A stretch of 11,949 bases of DNA from Anaerolineae bacterium. GTDB taxonomy: Bacteria > Chloroflexota > Anaerolineae > B4-G1 > SLSP01. This document shows positions 7,260 through 11,949 of the stretch, piece after piece. A program made the position numbers and the translations under genes. The notes under the pieces were generated by a model. It saw only the letters and a list, made by a program, of their open reading frames with translations. It was not told the DNA's origin and searched no databases. Every line of letters begins with the position of its first letter. Position 1 is the first letter of the stretch. The DNA is taken from contig JAFGNI010000091.1 in the NCBI GenBank assembly GCA_016927095.1, positions 1 through 11,949 of the forward strand, in the 5' to 3' direction.

Positions 7260-7291
7260 GCGCCCAGGGGCCTTCTGCGGGCCCTGGGCGC
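7260..7291. repeat. Strong GC-rich inverted repeat (hairpin)
   Basis: GCGCCCAGGGGCC (7260-7272) faces GGCCCTGGGCGC (7280-7291): twelve base pairs with one bulged G and a seven-base loop. No T-run follows on either strand. It could insulate the two divergent units or be part of a decayed mobile repeat. Confidence 0.6.
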
Positions 7292-7486
7292 TGCAGTGTC
7301 CCAGGCGCACGTCTCCATGGCGACGCCTGAAGTCCCGTTCCTGCCTAGCAGCATCCATCCCTGCCAAATGAGCCATGATGAAATGCCTTGACCTCATCCG
7401 CCATCACCCCCTTGCCCATTCGTCCATGCCCCCCAAGTGGCTAGGTTTTTGCGAAACAAACCCATTTTCCCATCCAGCTTCCCCTT

Positions 7487-7511
7487 GTAGAGACGCCCCG
7501 GTGGGGCGTCT
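7487..7511 (+). repeat. 25-nt palindromic repeat, copy 1
   Basis: GTAG followed by the arms AGACGCCCC and GGGGCGTCT around a GGT loop (9-bp stem). It is identical to copy 3, including the following T. The form resembles dispersed intergenic palindromes known from Chloroflexota and cyanobacteria. Confidence 0.75.
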
Positions 7512-7556
7512 TGTCCGCGGCATACACCTGGTGCAGCGTCGAATTCCCATCACGGC

Positions 7557-7581
7557 AGACGTGCCGCCGGCACGTCTCTAC
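7557..7581 (-). repeat. 25-nt palindromic repeat, copy 2 (inverted, variant)
   Basis: On the minus strand: GTAG, then AGACGTGCC and GGCACGTCT around a GGC loop (9-bp stem). It has the same frame as copies 1 and 3, and the stem changes are compensated on both sides (CC/GG to TG/CA), so base pairing is kept. It lies between the two direct copies in the opposite orientation. Confidence 0.75.
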
Positions 7582-7604
7582 GGCCTTGACACCGCCGACC
7601 GGTC

Positions 7605-7629
7605 GTAGAGACGCCCCGGTGGGGCGTCT
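7605..7629 (+). repeat. 25-nt palindromic repeat, copy 3
   Basis: Identical to copy 1 over 26 bases and in the same orientation, 118 bp downstream. With copy 2 between them the set spans 7487-7629 and may be one small non-autonomous element or a cluster of independent insertions. Confidence 0.75.
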
Positions 7630-7706
7630 TCTTCGCGCACCGCGTGACCGTGCATGCCATCACGCTCCTGCGCACGCACCAAGGCTATGCCCATCCCAAC
7701 TCTTGC

Positions 7707-7734
7707 TTGCGCTCCATCTGCCTCCCACTATCAT
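7707..7734 (+). promoter_or_regulatory. Weak candidate promoter for the GH172-sulfatase pair
   Basis: TTGCGC (7707-7712) and TATCAT (7729-7734) are separated by 16 bp, which would place the transcript start about 40 bases before the GTG start. The -35 match is poor, so confidence is low. Confidence 0.22.
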
Positions 7735-7766
7735 AGATCCCAACGTGACCTGACAACCACCACGAT

Positions 7767-7774
7767 AGGAGGTG
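7767..7774 (+). promoter_or_regulatory. Ribosome binding site supporting a GTG start
   Basis: AGGAGGTG ends four bases before GTG 7779. No ATG with a comparable site lies nearby, so the GTG is accepted as the start of the GH172 gene. Confidence 0.7.
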
Positions 7775-7778
7775 CTCT

Positions 7779-8837
7779 GTGCAGGACCTGACGCAGTTGA
7801 ACTTCGGACTTGGCAGTCTGCCGTTGCTGTCGGAGGCTGAGACCCGCTCGATCTCCGCCGAGAACCCGACTGGCGCCAGAGGCAGCGGCGCCAAAGCTGT
7901 GCCGGATGCGGACAACGCGGCCTCGATGTTGGGGACGGGCTGGAAAGTGCGTCCGTGCATCACGCTGGAGCCCGCCTCAACGACGTGTCTGGCCGATATT
8001 CAGGGGCCTGGCGTGATCCAGCATATCTGGATCACCGTCCACCCCAAGGCGTATCGTGACACCATCCTCCGTTTCTACTGGGATGGGGAGGCGACCCCAT
8101 CGATTGAGGTGCCCCTGGGCGACTTCTTCTGCAATGGCCACGGGCTGCGGTACAACGTCAACTCCCTCCCGATGGCGGTGAATCCCTCGGGGGGCTTCAA
8201 CAGTTACTGGCCCATGCCCTTCCGCAAGGGCGCGCGGATCACGATTGAGAATCAGCACCGGGAGGAAATCGGTGGCTTTTTCTACCAGATCACCTATGCC
8301 CTCACCGAGGTCCCCGAGAACGCGGTTTACTTCCATGCCCAATGGCGCCGGAGCATGACCACGCGGGCAGTGCCCGAGCACGTCATTCTTGACGGGGTCA
8401 AGGGCCAAGGGCACTACGTCGGCACCTTCCTGGCCTGGGAGCAGCTCTCGAACGGCTGGTGGGGCGAGGGCGAGATCAAGTTCTTCATGGACGGCGATGC
8501 GGAGTATCCCACCATCTGCGGCACGGGTACGGAAGACTACTTCTGCGGCGCCTGGGGCTTTGGCGGCGAGACCTACTCAACTCCCTATCTCGGTTATCCC
8601 CTCTATCGCAAGGAGCCGGGCGAGGTCCCCAAGCACGGGCTCTACCGGTGGCACGTGATGGATCCTATCCGCTTCAAGCAGGATCTTCGCGTCACGATCC
8701 AGGCCCTGGGATGGTGGCCCAACCACAAGTTTGAACCCCTCACCGATGACATTGCTTCGGTGGCCTACTGGTACCAGGCAGAGCCCCACGCCCCATTTCC
8801 GGCCTTCCCGCCCGTCCACGAGCGGTGGCCGAGATAG
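7779..8837 (+). CDS. GH172 (DUF2961) glycoside hydrolase
   Basis: A 352-residue protein of the DUF2961 family, now glycoside hydrolase family 172, whose characterised members act on alpha-D-fructofuranosides or alpha-D-arabinofuranosides. Diagnostic stretches are the opening SAENPTGARGSGAK near residues 27-40, IQGPGVIQHIWIT near 73-85, PLGDFFCNGHG, and the active-site block GEGEIKFFMDGD near 229-240 followed by GTGTEDYFCGAWGF with E252. In the Bifidobacterium family member two glutamates about 20 residues apart are catalytic; E230 or E232 and E252 fit that spacing. The fold in the family is a double jelly roll. No signal peptide is visible, so action on imported oligosaccharides is likely. 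GTG start with a strong AGGAGGTG site. The sulfatase follows after 99 bp on the same strand, suggesting a joint pathway for a sulfated glycan. Family call strong; sugar specificity unknown. Confidence 0.92.
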   Translation: MQDLTQLNFGLGSLPLLSEAETRSISAENPTGARGSGAKAVPDADNAASMLGTGWKVRPCITLEPASTTCLADIQGPGVIQHIWITVHPKAYRDTILRFYWDGEATPSIEVPLGDFFCNGHGLRYNVNSLPMAVNPSGGFNSYWPMPFRKGARITIENQHREEIGGFFYQITYALTEVPENAVYFHAQWRRSMTTRAVPEHVILDGVKGQGHYVGTFLAWEQLSNGWWGEGEIKFFMDGDAEYPTICGTGTEDYFCGAWGFGGETYSTPYLGYPLYRKEPGEVPKHGLYRWHVMDPIRFKQDLRVTIQALGWWPNHKFEPLTDDIASVAYWYQAEPHAPFPAFPPVHERWPR

Positions 8838-8936
8838 GCGCCGTTTGACACGCAAGCGCGGAGAAGCTGGCCCAGGTGTTCCCTGATGTCCGGGTCAGCT
8901 CGTCAACATCTTCTTAGAGAAAGAAAGGCACTGCAG

Positions 8937-10520
8937 ATGGCGAACGTCACTGACCGGCGTCCCAATATCGTATGCATCATGCCTGATGACACGGACTTCG
9001 TCTGGCTGAGCTGTTATGGCGGGCGCACGCCAACGCCGAACATCGATCGCATCGCCACGGAAGGTGTGCGCTTCGACCAGATGTATTGCTCCGCCGCAGC
9101 TTGTACACCCAGCCGGTACTCCTATCTGACGGGCCACTACGCCGGGCGTTGCCCGGATCCCCACTTCTTGGCCCAAAATCCCACGCACGAGCCCTACGCG
9201 GTCGCGTGGAACACGGTGCTGAACGCCGGCATGCCCAGCCTCGGCAAGGTCCTGCAGGCCAACGGCTATCGCACCGGCATCTCTGGGAAGTGGCACTGTG
9301 GTCGCCCGCGCCACGAGCTCGGGCTGCCCGAGCTGGCGCCCGGTGCTGACCTCGATGATCCACAGATCGATGCTCAACTTCGAGCCTATCAGGAAATCCT
9401 GCAGGGGGAGGTGCGTTGCACCGGGGGATTCGACGTCGCAACCAGCGTCGTATGGGGCAACAACGAGTCATTCCCTGTGAGGGCATTGCAGCAACACAAC
9501 CTGGAGTGGATCACGCAGGGGGCATTGGATTACCTCGACACCTGTACGGACGAGCAGCCCTTCTTCCTCTACATCACCCCAACGGCCTTTCACGGTCCAC
9601 CTCACGACGAGTCCTACGAGATGGACGAACGCTACACACAGGGCGGCAAGCGGGAGCAGGGCTTCGATTGCCATCCCCCGCGATCCGAGATGCGGGCGCG
9701 GTTGGCTGCCCGCGGCTTGCCCTACAATCACGACACCGTCGGGATCACCTGGATCGACGACCAGGTGGGAGCGATCCTGGCCAAACTTCAGGAGATGGAT
9801 GTTCTGGACAACACCATCGTGATCTTCAAGGTGGACCACAACACCGAGACGGGCAAGGGCACGTGTCATCAAGATGGTGTTCGCATCCCTCTCGTCATGC
9901 GGTGGCCCGGCGTGGTGGACGCCGGCACCGTGTGCACGGCGCGTGTGCAAAACGTGGACTTCGCACCCACGGTCTTTGCTATCGCCGGTATTGCGCCACC
10001 GGCTGAGATGCACCTGGACGGGACAAGCTGGTTGCCCCTTCTCCAGGGGGAGATCGATGCGGTGCACGAGGACCTGTTCTTTGAGTTTGGCTATGCGCGT
10101 GCCGTCCTTTACCAGAACTGGAAGTACATCGCACTGCGCTATCCCCAGCATCTCCTTGATGCGATGGCCTCGGGTGAGCTCGGCGAAGCGCCCAACCACA
10201 TCAACCAGCGCCTGCAGGGCCAGATGAACGTCGCCATCCAGACCTACCCGGCCTACTTCGACCCGGATCAGCTCTTCAACCTCGAGGATGACCCTGGTGA
10301 GACTCACAATCTGGCGGGCGATCCGGCCTGTGCCGCTGTCCTGGCGATGATGCAGCAGCGACTCCAGGCCTATCTGGAGACCTTCGAACATCCCTTCGAC
10401 CTGACGGTGCCGGACTTTATGCGGACCGAGCGATACCGTGAGCTCTGTGACGAGACGCGCAAGATCGGCACGGGCCACTTGAGTTGGTGGCCAAAAGACA
10501 AATGGTGGGAGGATGCGTAG
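8937..10520 (+). CDS. Formylglycine-dependent sulfatase (S1 family)
   Basis: A 527-residue sulfatase predicted to hydrolyse a sulfate ester, probably on a carbohydrate. Visible catalytic features: RPNIVCIMPDD with metal ligands D17/D18; the C-T-P-S-R sulfatase signature at 56-60, whose Cys56 would be oxidised to formylglycine; GKWHCG with K118 and H120; H219 in FHGPPH; and VDHN with D300/H301 completing the metal site. The C-terminal PDQLFNLEDDPGETHNLA block is typical of S1 sulfatases. I choose ATG 8937, with GAAAGG upstream and the conserved strand starting eight codons later. ATG 8886 is in frame, has AGGTG upstream and would add 17 residues without homology features. Neither form shows a signal peptide, which is notable because many bacterial carbohydrate sulfatases are exported. 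No formylglycine-generating enzyme gene lies in the window. It pairs with GH172 upstream and ends at a terminator hairpin. Confidence 0.93.
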   Translation: MANVTDRRPNIVCIMPDDTDFVWLSCYGGRTPTPNIDRIATEGVRFDQMYCSAAACTPSRYSYLTGHYAGRCPDPHFLAQNPTHEPYAVAWNTVLNAGMPSLGKVLQANGYRTGISGKWHCGRPRHELGLPELAPGADLDDPQIDAQLRAYQEILQGEVRCTGGFDVATSVVWGNNESFPVRALQQHNLEWITQGALDYLDTCTDEQPFFLYITPTAFHGPPHDESYEMDERYTQGGKREQGFDCHPPRSEMRARLAARGLPYNHDTVGITWIDDQVGAILAKLQEMDVLDNTIVIFKVDHNTETGKGTCHQDGVRIPLVMRWPGVVDAGTVCTARVQNVDFAPTVFAIAGIAPPAEMHLDGTSWLPLLQGEIDAVHEDLFFEFGYARAVLYQNWKYIALRYPQHLLDAMASGELGEAPNHINQRLQGQMNVAIQTYPAYFDPDQLFNLEDDPGETHNLAGDPACAAVLAMMQQRLQAYLETFEHPFDLTVPDFMRTERYRELCDETRKIGTGHLSWWPKDKWWEDA

Positions 10521-10575
10521 CTAGCCGCCCGCGGCCCGTTCGAGCTGGTGCTGCGATTTCAGAGCGGCGAATCGA

Positions 10576-10603
10576 AGGAGGGGCTGGATACCCAGCCCCT
10601 CCT
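10576..10603. terminator. Bidirectional terminator hairpin between convergent genes
   Basis: AGGAGGGGCTGG (10576-10587) and CCAGCCCCTCCT (10592-10603) form a perfect 12-bp stem with a four-base loop (ATAC), placed between the sulfatase stop (10520) and the MFS stop (10626). There is no clear T-run on either side, so termination may be weak or helped by other factors, but position and stem strength argue for it. Confidence 0.7.
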
Positions 10604-10625
10604 GGTCCTCAAGGCGCTGCTTGGA

Positions 10626-11867
10626 CTATGACTTCGCGGATTCGCCGGGTCTCACGACGGCCATCAGGATCGCCGCCAGCAAGGCCATCGCGCCCCCGAA
10701 GTAGAATGGCGCGGCAGCGCCGAAGCCGTCCCAGCCGCCCACGCCCTGCCAGAGCACGCCAGCGATCAGTGAGGCAGGGAAGTCGAGCAGTCCCAACACG
10801 GCGTTGTAGGTGCCGTAGGCCGTCCCGTGGAGCGTCTCCGGCACGATGTCGGCTACGAGCGCCTTGGTCGTGCCGTAGGCCAGCCCGTAGTAGGCGCCGT
10901 AGAGCGCGTACAGGACCCACACCTGCCAACCGCTTCCCGCTAGGGCGAATCCCAGATAGATGACCGCGTAGACTAACCATCCCCCGACGATCACACGCCG
11001 CCTTCCGATCCGATCGGAGAGGTCACCCGCCGGTGCGCTGACCAGGGTGTAAATCGCGTTGAAGGTGATGAGCATCCCCAGGATGCCCAGCACGCTCAGA
11101 CCACGTTCCTGGGCGCGCAACACCAGGAAGGCATCGGATGAGTTACCCAGGTCGAAGATGCCGACGATGACCAGGAAGACGAGGAACGGGCGCCCGAGGT
11201 CCTTGAACGAGATCTTTGGACGTTCGCGTGCCGCGCCCACGGTCACGTCATGAGAACCCAACGCCAACGATAGTACCGCGAGGAGGCCCGGCACGGCGCT
11301 AATGACCACCAGGGTCTGGAAGGTGCCGCGATCAAGTGTATTCCCCGTGCGTTGTGTCAGCCAGACGACCACAAAGGCGATGACCAACCCCAATACCGCG
11401 CCACCGGTGTCGGCAGCCCGGTGAAATCCGAACGCCAGCCCTCGTTGGTGGCCTTCGATGCTGTCAGCGACCAGCGCGTCACGGGGTGACGTGCGGATGC
11501 CCTTCCCGACCCGGTCCGCCCACCGTACGGCGGCCACCAAGCCCCATGTCTGTGCGAAGTAGAAGAAGGGCTTGGCGATGGCCGAAAGGCCATAGCCCGC
11601 AACCGCCATCCATTTGCGGGCGCGGAGTTTGTCGGAGAGCCAGCCCGAGAAGACCTTCAGCAGGCTTGCCGTGGCCTCGGCGACGCCCTCAATGAGCCCG
11701 ATGATGTTGGTCTTGAGTCCCAACACGTTGGCGAGGAACAAGGGAAGGATGTTGAGGACCATCTCGCTGGAGACATCCATGAAGAAGCTGGTCAGGCTGA
11801 CGGCCCACACATTGCGCGGCAGGGCACGCAGCCGGCTGCTGAGGGTGCTGTTGTCGTTGTTTGCCAT
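10626..11867 (-). CDS. MFS transporter
   Basis: A 413-residue membrane protein of the major facilitator superfamily with a pattern consistent with 12 transmembrane helices in two halves. The loop 2-3 signature is GWLSDKLRARKW at residues 75-86 and its counterpart in the second half is GDLSDRIGRRRV at 281-292. ADRVGKGIRTSPRDAL at 117-132 is a conserved loop of one MFS subgroup. A soluble stretch at about 205-225 is the expected central cytoplasmic loop. The substrate is not evident; the neighbourhood would allow a sugar or oligosaccharide, but this MFS subgroup is also annotated as drug or metal exporters, so export is equally possible. ATG 11867 is preceded by AAGGAGA at six bases and by a good sigma70 promoter, so it is transcribed on its own and convergent to the sulfatase. 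Confidence 0.9.
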   Translation of the reverse strand: MANNDNSTLSSRLRALPRNVWAVSLTSFFMDVSSEMVLNILPLFLANVLGLKTNIIGLIEGVAEATASLLKVFSGWLSDKLRARKWMAVAGYGLSAIAKPFFYFAQTWGLVAAVRWADRVGKGIRTSPRDALVADSIEGHQRGLAFGFHRAADTGGAVLGLVIAFVVVWLTQRTGNTLDRGTFQTLVVISAVPGLLAVLSLALGSHDVTVGAARERPKISFKDLGRPFLVFLVIVGIFDLGNSSDAFLVLRAQERGLSVLGILGMLITFNAIYTLVSAPAGDLSDRIGRRRVIVGGWLVYAVIYLGFALAGSGWQVWVLYALYGAYYGLAYGTTKALVADIVPETLHGTAYGTYNAVLGLLDFPASLIAGVLWQGVGGWDGFGAAAPFYFGGAMALLAAILMAVVRPGESAKS

Positions 11868-11899
11868 AGGCTGTCTCCTTAGCGTGGTGGATTACTCCG

Positions 11900-11928
11900 A
11901 TAGTAGGATCGCACTGTCTTTCTGTCAA
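11900..11928 (-). promoter_or_regulatory. Sigma70-type promoter of the MFS gene
   Basis: On the minus strand a perfect TTGACA -35 box (11928-11923) is followed by exactly 17 bp and TACTAT as -10 box (11905-11900, 4 of 6). The start of transcription would be near 11893, giving a leader of about 25 nt with the AAGGAGA ribosome site. This is the best promoter in the window. Confidence 0.65.
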
Positions 11929-11949
11929 TGCTGTAGGTTTTGCCACAGG

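Larger units (their letters stand above)
7028..7778. other. Long divergent intergenic region with no convincing gene
   Basis: About 750 bp separate the minus-strand DUF488 operon from the plus-strand GH172 gene. The open frames inside (for example 7029-7397 minus and 7054-7371 plus) read as low-complexity Pro/Arg/Ser-rich or motif-free sequence without a good ribosome site, so I do not call them. The region holds the DUF488 promoter candidate, a GC-rich hairpin at 7260-7291, three related palindromic repeats between 7487 and 7629, and the leader of the GH172 gene. I see no tRNA or other recognisable RNA. Confidence 0.6.

Noticed and set aside
7029..7397. Minus-strand open frame of 122 codons in the intergenic region
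   Set aside because: No recognisable domain, no good ribosome site, and it runs through the DUF488 promoter candidate and the hairpin.
7586..7591. TTGACA upstream of repeat copy 3 as a promoter
   Set aside because: The only -10-like box (TAGAGA) is 14 bp away and belongs to the repeat itself.
7487..7629. CRISPR array made of the three short repeats
   Set aside because: Only three copies, one inverted and diverged, with unequal spacing and no cas genes. They are self-palindromic intergenic repeats instead.
8846..8851. TTGACA between the GH172 and sulfatase genes as a promoter
   Set aside because: No AT-rich -10 box lies 16-18 bp downstream, so the sulfatase is more likely transcribed with GH172.
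9468..10478. Minus-strand open frame (336 codons) opposite the sulfatase
   Set aside because: Antisense shadow: composition is biased to Val/Leu/His/Arg, with no motif, and the sulfatase motifs on the plus strand explain the region.

Overview
The window reads as a GC-rich bacterial chromosome fragment. All genes are bacterial, most have strong Shine-Dalgarno sites, and coding density is high except for one gap of about 750 bp. Three short palindromes of the GTAGAGACG...CGTCT type lie in that gap. I associate this repeat style with Chloroflexota and some cyanobacteria, and the mix of sulfatase, GH172 and FAD-oxidoreductase genes also fits a Chloroflexota-like or similar environmental lineage. 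That assignment is an inference and is weak.

Left block (1-7027, all minus strand, transcribed right to left). In transcription order it holds two tandem DUF488-family genes (7027-6527 and 6521-6078), a broken gene that looks like a dual-OB-domain protein (5989-5703), a large RecQ helicase with an N-terminal TPR-like extension (5681-2538), a PF12831-type FAD-dependent oxidoreductase (2483-1194), a GNAT acetyltransferase overlapping it by 11 bp (1204-446), and the start of a GH29 alpha-L-fucosidase running off the window (381-1). Gaps are short and no strong internal terminator was seen, so a long transcription unit is possible. The first four genes suggest DNA metabolism. The first DUF488 protein ends in QLSLF, the consensus motif for binding the bacterial sliding clamp. 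The last three genes look like small-molecule or glycan metabolism.

Middle (7028-7778): a divergent non-coding region with a candidate promoter for the DUF488 side, a strong GC hairpin, three related 25-nt palindromic repeats, and a strong ribosome binding site for the gene to the right.

Right block: a plus-strand pair, a GH172/DUF2961 glycoside hydrolase (7779-8837) and a formylglycine-type S1 sulfatase (8937-10520), neither with an evident signal peptide. It ends at a perfect 12-bp hairpin that probably serves as a shared terminator. A convergent MFS transporter (11867-10626) with a good sigma70-type promoter follows.

Taken together, a glycan-use setting (fucosidase, GH172, sulfatase, possibly the oxidoreductase and transporter) surrounds a DNA-processing module (DUF488 x2, dual-OB remnant, TPR-RecQ). 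The most distinctive observations are the clamp-motif tail on the DUF488 protein, the decayed dual-OB gene inside the module, and the TPR-RecQ architecture.
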